Shown piece by piece: positions 1-6,902 of a stretch of 64,000 bases of DNA. The notes below the pieces were generated by a model that worked only from the letters and a program-made list of their open reading frames with translations, was not told where the DNA came from and made no database searches. Numbering within the stretch: position 1 is the first letter of the stretch; each line of letters opens with the position of its first letter. This DNA is from JAUXEH01 sp965533275. Lineage in GTDB: Bacteria > Acidobacteriota > Aminicenantia > Aminicenantales > Aminicenantaceae. The translations under genes and the position numbers were made by a program. The stretch spans positions 43,277 to 107,276 of the forward strand of contig CBESWG010000008.1 in NCBI GenBank assembly GCA_965533275.1, written 5' to 3'.

Positions 1-112
1 TGCCGCCCTGTTCATAAACCCACCAGTAGGAAGTCCCCGTCTCACCCAAGTGTTCGACGGCTTCCACCTGGCTCCAATCGGTAAACGTAAACGGCACTGC
101 CGGGAGATTCAT
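1..112 (-). CDS. DHCW-motif cupin fold protein, N-terminal part only
   Basis: Partial gene running off the left edge; only the first 37 codons are present. The visible translation contains VPFTFTDWSQVEAVEHLGET followed by GTSYWWVY, which resembles the start of small cupin-fold proteins of the DHCW type (about 110 residues). The start ATG overlaps the TGA of the upstream PD40 gene (ATGA at 109-112), and a GAGGAGGGG ribosome site lies just before it, so the two are probably translationally coupled. Function of this cupin type is not established. The call rests on a short segment. Confidence 0.6.
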   Translation of the reverse strand, partial: MNLPAVPFTFTDWSQVEAVEHLGETGTSYWWVYEQGG

Positions 113-1083
113 GTCCCCTCCTCCTCTGTACGATACCTTTCCAGCACCGCGGCATCCACCCAGTAGATGTCTCCCTGGCCGAGGCGCGTGCTGGTAAAGA
201 AAAAATAATTCCCATCCGGAGAAACGATGGGGGAGAACTCGCTCTCCCTGCTGTTGATGAGTTTGCCCATGTTGCGGGCCGGGCCCCATCTGCCGCTGCT
301 CCTGCGAAAGCTGATGTACAGATCGCTCTTGCCCAACCCGCTCCGGAGGCGGTAGGAGGAAAAGATCAGGAAGGATTCATCCGGAGCGATGAAGGCATCG
401 TATTCGCGGTCGGAGGTGTTTATGGTCTTCCCAAGGTTCTCTGGCTCGGCATAGTCCCCGTTGACCAGGCGCGCCCGGTAGATGTCGCTCGAGCCGCGCC
501 CCCCTTCCCGGTCGGAGGAAAAGTACAACGTCTGGTTTCGGGCCATGCTGGGATAGATCTCGATCCCACCCTTGAGGTTGATCTGGGAACCCAGGGGGCG
601 CGGGTCCGTCCAACCCGGGCCTGAGCGCTCCACGGCCCAGAGGTTGTATCCATCGGCACCCGGGCCTCCCTCCGAAAGGGGGCGGTCCGAGGGAAAGAGC
701 AGCTGATTTCCATCCGGTGTGATAAAAGGATCCGCGTCGCTGTGGGTCCCAGAAAAAGGGGCGATACGCGGGCGCGTCCAGCTTCCCTCGATCTCCCGCA
801 TCTGCAGGATGGTATAGTTCTTGTCCGCATCCATGGTGGAAAAATAGAACTCCCGGAGGTCCGGAGAGAAGACGGCATTGAGCACGTACCGTCCCGTGCA
901 CACGATCCCCAATGCAAAGATTCCCGGCTCTTCTCCTGGGCGTACCTGTCCCAGATAAGGGCCGCTGAGGTGCGGGAACTCGATCTGAGGTGCGGGAAGC
1001 TCGGACAGAGGATGCAGGCTTACCAGGCAGAGCAGGGCCAGAAGCGAACCAAACCGGCGGGCAAGAGGTTTTGTCTGGATCAT
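109..1083 (-). CDS. exported PD40/TolB-like beta-propeller protein
   Basis: A 324-residue protein with an N-terminal signal sequence (about residues 8-28, hydrophobic after ARRFG). The rest is made of TolB/WD40-like PD40 repeats: FSPDLREFYFST near 70, ITPDGNQLLFPSDRP near 120, LYFSSDREGG near 185, IAPDESFLIFSSYR near 235 and VSPDGNYFFFTSTR near 290. Each has the PDG-x-L/Y-x-FxSxR signature of a propeller blade. Such proteins are usually periplasmic or surface binding modules, some linked to peptidoglycan-associated proteins. No catalytic residues are evident. It overlaps the downstream cupin by four bases. ATG start with AAGGGGAG upstream. Confidence 0.8.
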   Translation of the reverse strand: MIQTKPLARRFGSLLALLCLVSLHPLSELPAPQIEFPHLSGPYLGQVRPGEEPGIFALGIVCTGRYVLNAVFSPDLREFYFSTMDADKNYTILQMREIEGSWTRPRIAPFSGTHSDADPFITPDGNQLLFPSDRPLSEGGPGADGYNLWAVERSGPGWTDPRPLGSQINLKGGIEIYPSMARNQTLYFSSDREGGRGSSDIYRARLVNGDYAEPENLGKTINTSDREYDAFIAPDESFLIFSSYRLRSGLGKSDLYISFRRSSGRWGPARNMGKLINSRESEFSPIVSPDGNYFFFTSTRLGQGDIYWVDAAVLERYRTEEEGT

Positions 1084-1129
1084 GAGTCTCCCCTTATTTT
1101 ATCCGAGACGGCCCGGTCTGCTCCAGACA

Positions 1130-2158
1130 TTATTTTTCTACAATATATGCGATCGCCTGGTCGATCCTCCTGTCCAGGTCCTCGGGATACCAATGGCCGA
1201 TGTCGGGAGTGATCTGGAAATCACAGGGAAAACCTTCCCGGGCCATCAGGCCGGCCATGGCACTCTGGTCCTCGAGTCGCTGATCCATCTCCGTGGTGAG
1301 AAGAACGCCGCGGATCCCACGTTTGGACGCCGCCCGTACCTTTTCGGCAGTAAATCCCTCCGGCCGGGCCGGGCATAAAACCACGAAGCCTGCCACCGGC
1401 AACACCTCATCCAGGGTCACCATGAGGGCGGCTACCCCACCAGAAGAAAAACCGCCGATCAGGATCCGGTCCCCATCCACGCGGTATGCCGTCAGGATCC
1501 TGCGGTATGCCGCGAGGATTTCCTCCTTAGCCAGGGAAAGGTCCTCGGTCCAGCCGAATCCGTCCATGGTCACCACCTGAGACGACTGCAGGTATGCGAC
1601 AAGGAATTCATCCTCGAGCCGAGGCGACCTCCAGTTCTGGCTGAAGGCCTCCATGTTCTCCCCGCCTCCGTGGAGTGCGACAAACAAGGGATACTCCTTC
1701 TCTTTCGAGTATCCCTTGGGGGTCTCCACCTTGAGCCCCGGGCGGGCTCTCCGTTGGGCCTCCTGGCGCATCCGGTCATTCTTGTCCATGAAATCCAGGA
1801 AATCCGGCCTCTCTCTGTAGGGATCCCACAGGGTATGCGTAAAATCATACAGGCCGTACCAGATTCCGTGCTCCAGCCCATAGAGCAGGGCTTTTACGCC
1901 CCTGTCATACTGCTGCAGGTGGGAACACATGAGGCCCAGGTTGAATGTGTTGGCCTTGAGGTGTTCGGGGAACCTGGTCAGTGCCCCGTTCAGGAGCTCC
2001 GCCGCCTCCGCGTACTTTTGCTGCTGATAGAGTTCGCCAAGGCGGGCCCGCATCTCCGCATAGCTGGACGGGGCTTCATCCTGTATCCCGAATAGGAGAA
2101 TCCCTCCGGCTCCCAGAAGGAGGACCAGTCCCATGGTGCGTACTTTATTTGATCTCAT
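1130..2158 (-). CDS. exported alpha/beta hydrolase with N-terminal TPR-like segment
   Basis: 342 residues. A membrane anchor or signal lies at about 9-26, a helical TPR-like segment at 33-115, and an alpha/beta-hydrolase domain from about 140. The oxyanion motif LHGGG is near 162-166. The nucleophile is Ser238 in GGFSSGG; likely acid and base are Asp292 (TTEMDQ) and His322 (DIGHWYPED). The fold resembles the phospholipase/carboxylesterase and PHB-depolymerase-like esterases; the substrate is unknown. The start ATG overlaps the stop of the upstream methyltransferase gene (ATGA at 2155-2158), so the two form an operon. Confidence 0.8.
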   Translation of the reverse strand: MRSNKVRTMGLVLLLGAGGILLFGIQDEAPSSYAEMRARLGELYQQQKYAEAAELLNGALTRFPEHLKANTFNLGLMCSHLQQYDRGVKALLYGLEHGIWYGLYDFTHTLWDPYRERPDFLDFMDKNDRMRQEAQRRARPGLKVETPKGYSKEKEYPLFVALHGGGENMEAFSQNWRSPRLEDEFLVAYLQSSQVVTMDGFGWTEDLSLAKEEILAAYRRILTAYRVDGDRILIGGFSSGGVAALMVTLDEVLPVAGFVVLCPARPEGFTAEKVRAASKRGIRGVLLTTEMDQRLEDQSAMAGLMAREGFPCDFQITPDIGHWYPEDLDRRIDQAIAYIVEK

Positions 2159-2838
2159 ATTCGTTTTTCCCCTCTCTTGGATTCACCTGTCCGGTTATCC
2201 GGGATCCGGATGATGTAGATGTTGTGTTGGGGCAGGAAGGTCTCGATGCGGTCGAGCTGAAAAACGCTCTCCTTGATCTTCCCCAGCAGCTCCTCCTGAG
2301 TCAGCACATGGCCGCTGAAGTTATTGATCTTCCCGGGATCCCTGTCGATGATGACCACGGCGGCTCCCGGCTTGAGGCTGGGCGACAGATTGTTCAGGAG
2401 GGCGACCTGATGCACGATATCGTGGAAGGCGTTCACGATAAACACCATGTCCAGGCCCTTTGGCAGGAGAGGATCGTCCATCTCTCCCATGACGGTCTCG
2501 ATCTGGGTGATCCCCTCCCTCTCCTGGCGACGCTCCAGGGAATTCAGGGCACGCTTAGAGATGTCGTTGGCATAGACCTTGCCGTTCGCCCCCACCCTCC
2601 TGGCCAGATGGAAGGTGAAATAGCCCGATCCGGCCCCCACCTCACCGACCACCATCCCGGCCTTTACCCCCACACTGGCCATGACCTTTTCGGGCTGGTG
2701 AGAGCGGTCGCGGGAGTCCTGCGCTCCATTCACAAACAGGTGTGACAGCAGGAGAAAAACCGGCAGAAGTAAAAAAACACACGAAGGGGGGAGGCCGCCG
2801 GCAGAAACTCTTCGCTTCAACATTTTGATGTCTTTCAA
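2155..2838 (-). CDS. membrane-anchored class I SAM-dependent methyltransferase
   Basis: 227 residues with a hydrophobic N-terminal segment (about 19-38, rich in Leu/Val/Phe), so the catalytic domain probably sits in the periplasm or on the membrane. SAM motif I is VGEVGAGSGYF (about 64-74), followed by an acidic loop (YANDISKRAL) and the VFIVNAFHDI motif seen in many small methyltransferases. Substrate unknown. The start at 2838 is TTG with AAGGAGAGG six bases upstream; an ATG at 2823 in frame lacks a good ribosome site. Translationally coupled to the hydrolase downstream. Confidence 0.8.
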   Translation of the reverse strand: MKDIKMLKRRVSAGGLPPSCVFLLLPVFLLLSHLFVNGAQDSRDRSHQPEKVMASVGVKAGMVVGEVGAGSGYFTFHLARRVGANGKVYANDISKRALNSLERRQEREGITQIETVMGEMDDPLLPKGLDMVFIVNAFHDIVHQVALLNNLSPSLKPGAAVVIIDRDPGKINNFSGHVLTQEELLGKIKESVFQLDRIETFLPQHNIYIIRIPDNRTGESKRGEKRI

Positions 2839-3062
2839 GAGGTCCTCTCCTTCAGCAACCTAGCTATCACGGACCGGAGGACTGGGGAGGAAAAAAGGGG
2901 GAGGCAGCAAAAAACCTGTGATCCAGGAGGGCTGGCTGAAGGGTTCGTATTCGCTGCCTCCAGGTATCGGCGTCTCTATGACAAAAGCCTTACGGCTCTT
3001 CCGACCAAGGATTCCGAAGCCGCCTCGGGGCCGGCTTCCCGGTTCGTTCCCATCTCGGTCCT
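2839..3062. other. intergenic region without recognised gene
   Basis: Between the methyltransferase start and the 20-residue peptide. I looked for a riboswitch (c-di-GMP-like segments around 2980-3020) and for tRNA-like folds and found no convincing match. It is GC-rich with A/G runs near 2890-2915. Confidence 0.4.
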
Positions 3063-3125
3063 CTAGGCAAAAAGCATCGCAAAGATCAAGACCATTACAA
3101 AAAGAACGACGATCGCCTTATTCAT
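3063..3125 (-). CDS. 20-residue single-helix membrane peptide
   Basis: A very short ORF encoding MNKAIVVLFVMVLIFAMLFA, which is a single hydrophobic helix after a Lys. It has a perfect Shine-Dalgarno AGGAGGT (3131-3137 on the forward strand as ACCTCCT) five bases from the ATG, which is the main support for translation. The ribosome site overlaps the stop codon of the 66-residue ORF just upstream, so the two could be coupled. No family recognised; similar mini-proteins often sit in membrane complexes, but nothing here names a partner. Confidence 0.45.
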   Translation of the reverse strand: MNKAIVVLFVMVLIFAMLFA

Positions 3126-3136
3126 CTCCGACCTCC

Positions 3137-3337
3137 TCAGATCTGATGCGCATCTATCCCAATCCCCAGAGAACTCATGCCATTTCCCACCTCGGGATCA
3201 TGCTGCCGGGCTCCTCGAATCCGGTTGTTCTCCCCGCCCTGATCGTACGCCCGAGCCGTGACCGGCAGCATGAATGTCAGGAAAAGCAGCAGCAGGATGA
3301 GAATGACGAAGATAGTGATTTTCGAGTTCAAGCTCAT
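3137..3337 (-). CDS. small exported or membrane protein, 66 residues, unknown
   Basis: 66 residues starting MSLNSKITIF, with a strong hydrophobic stretch (residues 8-24), then PVTARAYDQGGEN, which looks like a signal-peptidase site (TARA/YD) followed by a short polar mature peptide of about 36 residues. I chose the ATG at 3337 because the longer reading frame upstream has an unlikely composition. The ribosome site is weak (GGAG). It lies 11 bases upstream of the 20-residue peptide gene. No known family recognised. Confidence 0.4.
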   Translation of the reverse strand: MSLNSKITIFVILILLLLFLTFMLPVTARAYDQGGENNRIRGARQHDPEVGNGMSSLGIGIDAHQI

Positions 3338-3664
3338 CGATGACTCCGCTGCTTTATGGAGAGAGGCGGCCAATCGACCCCTCTCGATGGAAATTGTTTT
3401 GCAATATCCATGCCAGATCCTAATATCATGTTCAGCGTTCAGGTGGAAAGACTCTGCTGGAGGCGGCCTAAAAGACTCTTTACACGGATCTCTCTGGATA
3501 ACAGCAATGTAAATTTTATTTACGCGAGCACGGGAACATCCGGCATCTGCAGGCCGGACAGGACCGGTGTTCGCTTGTGAACCAGGGTGTGTTCGCCTTC
3601 GGACATATGGCCGACAAAACGTGGGCATTGATTTTGGCGGTGATTTTGCATATGGTGGGGCCTC
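3338..3664. other. intergenic region with a 6-3-6 dyad
   Basis: 327 bases between the divergent 66-residue ORF (minus) and the barrel-protein gene at 3665 (plus). It holds a dyad GTAAATTTTATTTAC at 3509-3523 (6-base arms, TTT centre), which could be an operator in the divergent promoter region. No coding evidence in this stretch. Confidence 0.35.
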
Positions 3665-4279
3665 ATGTTTTGGCTCAGCTCACGCCGAATCCGGACCGTG
3701 GGCCGCCGGATTCTGCTCCAGCTGCTCTGTCTCCTCGTGCTGAATGGGGGGAGCCTATTCTCGGAAGACCACAGGAGCAAGGCCGCCGTCGATCTGGTCT
3801 ACCGGACCGGCAGCTACACCTTCCGTTTCCGTCCCCTCGACTACACCACGCCTCCGGGATTGAATCGGATCGATGCCCTCGTCGGCAGGAATTTCGGCGG
3901 GCTCAACGTCTATCTCTACTGGAAGCTCAACAGCGAAGGCCAGAACTACCTGGGGGCCCGCCTGGACTATACCTTCTCTGTCCTGGAAAAACGGCTGCAG
4001 ACCACGTTCCAGGCCCGGGGATTTGTGGGATTGAACAGGAGCTCTCAGGAACACTTCTATTTCATCACCAACATCCTCTATGCCCTGGGGGCGAGCAGGG
4101 TATTCCGCCCCGGGATCATGGAGTACGGGATCAAGGCGGCCGGAGGCGATGCGGTCATGTTTCTGGGACCGGCGCTGACCATCAAGCCCTCCCCCCTATG
4201 GAGCGCCAGGCTGTCGTATGGGTATGATGTGCTCAACAGCGGCCGGCTTCTCTACCTGAAACTGTATTTCTTCCTCTAG
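3665..4279 (+). CDS. probable outer-membrane beta-barrel protein, unknown
   Basis: 204 residues. The N-terminus is Arg-rich followed by a hydrophobic signal (LLQLLCLLVLNGGSLFS, about 16-33). The mature part has alternating hydrophobic/polar strands such as VDLVYRTGSYTFRF, LNVYLYWKL, NYLGARLDYTFSV, LQTTFQARGFVGL and SARLSYGYDV, ending in a hydrophobic, aromatic C-terminus (LKLYFFL), typical of small barrels. No named family recognised. A strong inverted repeat follows its stop, shared with the convergent vWA gene. Confidence 0.6.
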   Translation: MFWLSSRRIRTVGRRILLQLLCLLVLNGGSLFSEDHRSKAAVDLVYRTGSYTFRFRPLDYTTPPGLNRIDALVGRNFGGLNVYLYWKLNSEGQNYLGARLDYTFSVLEKRLQTTFQARGFVGLNRSSQEHFYFITNILYALGASRVFRPGIMEYGIKAAGGDAVMFLGPALTIKPSPLWSARLSYGYDVLNSGRLLYLKLYFFL

Positions 4280-4291
4280 GCGGGAGAAAAA

Positions 4292-4320
4292 AAAGGGGGA
4301 CAGGCCTGCTGTCCCCCTTT
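4292..4320. terminator. bidirectional terminator-like hairpin
   Basis: Perfect 12-base arms AAAGGGGGACAG (4292-4303) and CTGTCCCCCTTT (4309-4320) around a 5-base loop, with A-run upstream and T-run at the end, between the convergent genes ending at 4279 and 4340. Fits a two-way intrinsic terminator. Its arms resemble the palindrome at 25694-25717. Confidence 0.75.
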
Positions 4321-4339
4321 GGATTGATCCCGATGCCGG

Positions 4340-6292
4340 CTATTCGATCTTCGATGCAATTGACCGCAGAAGGCGGGTCTTTTCCACCAGCTGGATGAAC
4401 TCGGCCCGATAGCCGTGATGGTCCAGGCCTTTTCCGGCCCTGGCTAACTTCAGAACGCTCTCAAAGGAGGCGTCTCCCTTGAATTCGGATCCCCTCAGCA
4501 GCATACCGAAGGCCGCCACCGCGGCGGAGAATTTGAAGTCGGCCGTGGCACGATCCAGGCCCACGATCCGGTCCTCGAGCGGATAGCGGATGAGCCTGCT
4601 CTTGTCGGCATCCGGCTCCTTGTAGCGCAGATTGACGGTCAGGATCTCCCTGCTCTTGAATGCCCGGGGATCGATGCGCGTCTGCTGGTATTTCAGATCG
4701 CCCTGAGACGGGATCTCTTCCTCCGAGCCATAGGGTATGATCTCGTAGAGTGCCGTGACCGTGTGGCCGGACCCGAGCTCGCCTGCATCCTTGCGGTCAT
4801 CGGCGAAATCCTCCTTCTTGAGCATCCGATTCTCATAACCGAGCAGGCGGTAGGCCTTGACCTTGGCCGGATTGAATTCGACCTGGAGCTTGACGTCTTT
4901 GGCGATAGTAAAGAGCGTGCCGCGCATGTCGTCGACGAAGACCTTCTTCGCCTCCATCAGGTTGTCGACATAGTGATAGTTTCCGTTTCCCTTGTCAGCC
5001 AGCTGTTCCATCCGGCCGTCCTTGTAGTTGCCCATGCCGAACCCCAGTACGGTGAGGAAGACTCCCTTCTCGCGCTTCTCCTCGATCATGCGGACGAGTT
5101 CAGAAGTGCTCGAGGTGCCCACATTAAAATCCCCGTCGGTGGCCAGGATGACCCGGTTGTTTCCACCGGGGATCAGGTTCTCTTCCGCCACCTTATAGGC
5201 GAGCTTGATGCCCGCTCCGCCGGCGGTCGAGCCTCCTGCACTCAGGCGCTCGATGGCGTCGACGATCCGGTCCTTCTGAGCCGCAGACGTTGAAGGGAGC
5301 ACCAGGCCCGCCGCGCCGGCATACACCGCGATCGCCACCCTGTCCCGGGGATCCAGCTCATTGACCAGAAGCTTGAATGCCTGCCGCAGCAGGGGGAGCT
5401 TGTTGGGGGAGCCCATGGATCCGGAAACGTCCAGGAGAAAGACCAGGTTTGAAGGGGGGAGCTCCTTTGTCTGGAGCTTCCTGCCCTGCAGGCCGATGTG
5501 GATCAGCTGGTGCCGCGCGTCCCAGGGGCAGGAGGAGATCTCCGTGTACAGGGCAAAGGGCCGCTTTTTCTCGGGCTCAGGATAGGCATACGTGAAATAG
5601 TTGATCATCTCCTCGATGCGTACTGCGTCCTCGAGGGGGAGTTGATTGCTGTTGAGGAAGCGCCGGACATTGGTATACGAAGCCGTGTCCACATCGATGG
5701 AGAAGGTGGAGAGAGGATTGTCGAGCGCGGGCAGGAAGATGTTCTCATAGATGCGGCTGTATTCCTCTGTGTTGTGGGTGGGCCGGCAATAGGGAGCGGG
5801 CACCTCCCCCGGACGGGATCGGTGAGAAGCCTGCCGCACTCCACCCAGCACGCCACCGACCACGCCGCCCATCACGCCACCCGAAACCCCTTCTTTGGCG
5901 GGCATCTCGACCTTGAGGTCGGCCAGCTCGTCTTCAAAAAAGCGGCTGGTGCCCGGCTGCAGTTTCAATGCAAGGGTCAGGGTTTTCCCCTGGTTGATGC
6001 GGACATTCTCCTTGACCAGGGACTTGAATCCCGCCGCCCAGGCGGAGAGCCGGTAGTTCCCAGAAGGGAGCCCTTCAAAAACAAACTCTCCCTTCTTTCC
6101 CGTCCGCGTAGAACGCGTGACCTGCAGGTTCAGGTTGGCTACGGCCACCGTGGCCTGGGGTAATGGATTGCCATGGGGATCGGTCACGGTCCCTGCCAGG
6201 GATGCAGCCTTTTCTGCTGGATCGCTGCCCAGGATCATGGTTCCCAAGAGCAGTCCCAGCATCACGATTCCAAACCATTTTCGAAAAAACAT
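4340..6292 (-). CDS. vWA-domain protein with carboxypeptidase-regulatory-like domain (YfbK-like)
   Basis: 650 residues from the ATG at 6292, which has GGAGGT upstream; the longer frame to 6358 adds 22 polar residues and is less likely. Order: signal peptide (1-24), carboxypeptidase-regulatory-like beta-sandwich (about 30-112, with DPHGNPLPQATV), a Gly-rich linker with GGVxGGV repeats (about 138-152), the YfbK-type N-terminal domain (STFSIDVDTASYTNVRRFL), the vWA domain with MIDAS DVSGSMGS (Asp288), and a C-terminal domain of the type that follows vWA in YfbK proteins. It probably acts as a metal-dependent adhesion or scaffold module in the periplasm; no enzymatic activity is expected. Confidence 0.85.
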   Translation of the reverse strand: MFFRKWFGIVMLGLLLGTMILGSDPAEKAASLAGTVTDPHGNPLPQATVAVANLNLQVTRSTRTGKKGEFVFEGLPSGNYRLSAWAAGFKSLVKENVRINQGKTLTLALKLQPGTSRFFEDELADLKVEMPAKEGVSGGVMGGVVGGVLGGVRQASHRSRPGEVPAPYCRPTHNTEEYSRIYENIFLPALDNPLSTFSIDVDTASYTNVRRFLNSNQLPLEDAVRIEEMINYFTYAYPEPEKKRPFALYTEISSCPWDARHQLIHIGLQGRKLQTKELPPSNLVFLLDVSGSMGSPNKLPLLRQAFKLLVNELDPRDRVAIAVYAGAAGLVLPSTSAAQKDRIVDAIERLSAGGSTAGGAGIKLAYKVAEENLIPGGNNRVILATDGDFNVGTSSTSELVRMIEEKREKGVFLTVLGFGMGNYKDGRMEQLADKGNGNYHYVDNLMEAKKVFVDDMRGTLFTIAKDVKLQVEFNPAKVKAYRLLGYENRMLKKEDFADDRKDAGELGSGHTVTALYEIIPYGSEEEIPSQGDLKYQQTRIDPRAFKSREILTVNLRYKEPDADKSRLIRYPLEDRIVGLDRATADFKFSAAVAAFGMLLRGSEFKGDASFESVLKLARAGKGLDHHGYRAEFIQLVEKTRLLRSIASKIE

Positions 6293-6340
6293 TTTGTACC
6301 TCCGTTTCTCTGTATTCGCCCCTGTTCTTTCTTTTCGCAT
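6293..6340 (-). promoter_or_regulatory. purine-rich leader before vWA gene
   Basis: Upstream of the vWA start the transcript strand is almost all A and G (GAAAAGAAAGAACAGG, then AATACAGAGAAACGGAGG). It is one of several leaders in this window with that composition and a loose 4-base rhythm. Confidence 0.35.
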
Positions 6341-6516
6341 CTCCAAATATATATACAAGAGCGGGCCTCGATTATTCCCGCCACTCCTTAGAACTCGATT
6401 CGCAGGGAAGGGGATGCAGAGAAAGTGCGTGGGTGGAAGAGGGAATCCCGCAGGACTCCTTGTCTGGACGCCCCCGGAATAGGAAAATCCGGCAGGCCGG
6501 GACCCGGTAGGGCCTT

Positions 6517-6867
6517 CTAGAACCGCACGTCGAGGTCTTGGCTGCGGATGAAAAGGGACACCAGGCGCCCCAGCATGAGAATGATCCCGCCTGCCAGGAC
6601 CATGGAGTACACGGTCAGGAACACTACCTGTATCGCCGTCATCTTGTTCGAGGTCGACATTGGGAAAAAGAGATCGAACACGGTCTTCCCGAACAGGATG
6701 ATCATGATGGTGATCCCGATCACGGCCCGGAAGAGGTACTCCTTGGCGTTCGCCGCATACACTTTATCCAGGACGATCAGCGGATACAGCAGCCAGGCCG
6801 TGAACGCCCAAAGAAGCAGGTACAGGGCTGCCTGCCCCAGTTTCTTCAGCTTCACTTCCAGAGGCAC
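6517..6867 (-). CDS. small integral membrane protein, unknown
   Basis: 116 residues with three predicted membrane helices (about 12-32, 46-68 and 79-104). It starts at a GTG with GGAGGAGG upstream, 35 bases after the S9 peptidase stop, so it is likely co-transcribed with that gene. No family recognised and no conserved catalytic residues seen. It may be a membrane partner of the peptidase, but that is only suggested by adjacency. Confidence 0.65.
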   Translation of the reverse strand: MPLEVKLKKLGQAALYLLLWAFTAWLLYPLIVLDKVYAANAKEYLFRAVIGITIMIILFGKTVFDLFFPMSTSNKMTAIQVVFLTVYSMVLAGGIILMLGRLVSLFIRSQDLDVRF

Positions 6868-6902
6868 TGTATCCTCCTCCCGGGGAAAGCGCCCCGGAGC
6901 CG

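Noticed and set aside
2916..3020. Possible c-di-GMP-type riboswitch (GACAAAAGCC and GGCAGC-like pieces)
   Set aside because: The conserved core bases and pairing do not line up, and the nearest downstream gene in the needed direction is over 600 bases away.
3137..3628. 163-codon version of the 66-residue ORF
   Set aside because: The extra N-terminal 97 residues have no domain and include many Arg/Pro/Cys in a pattern typical of non-coding GC-rich DNA; the signal-like helix starts only after the ATG at 3337.
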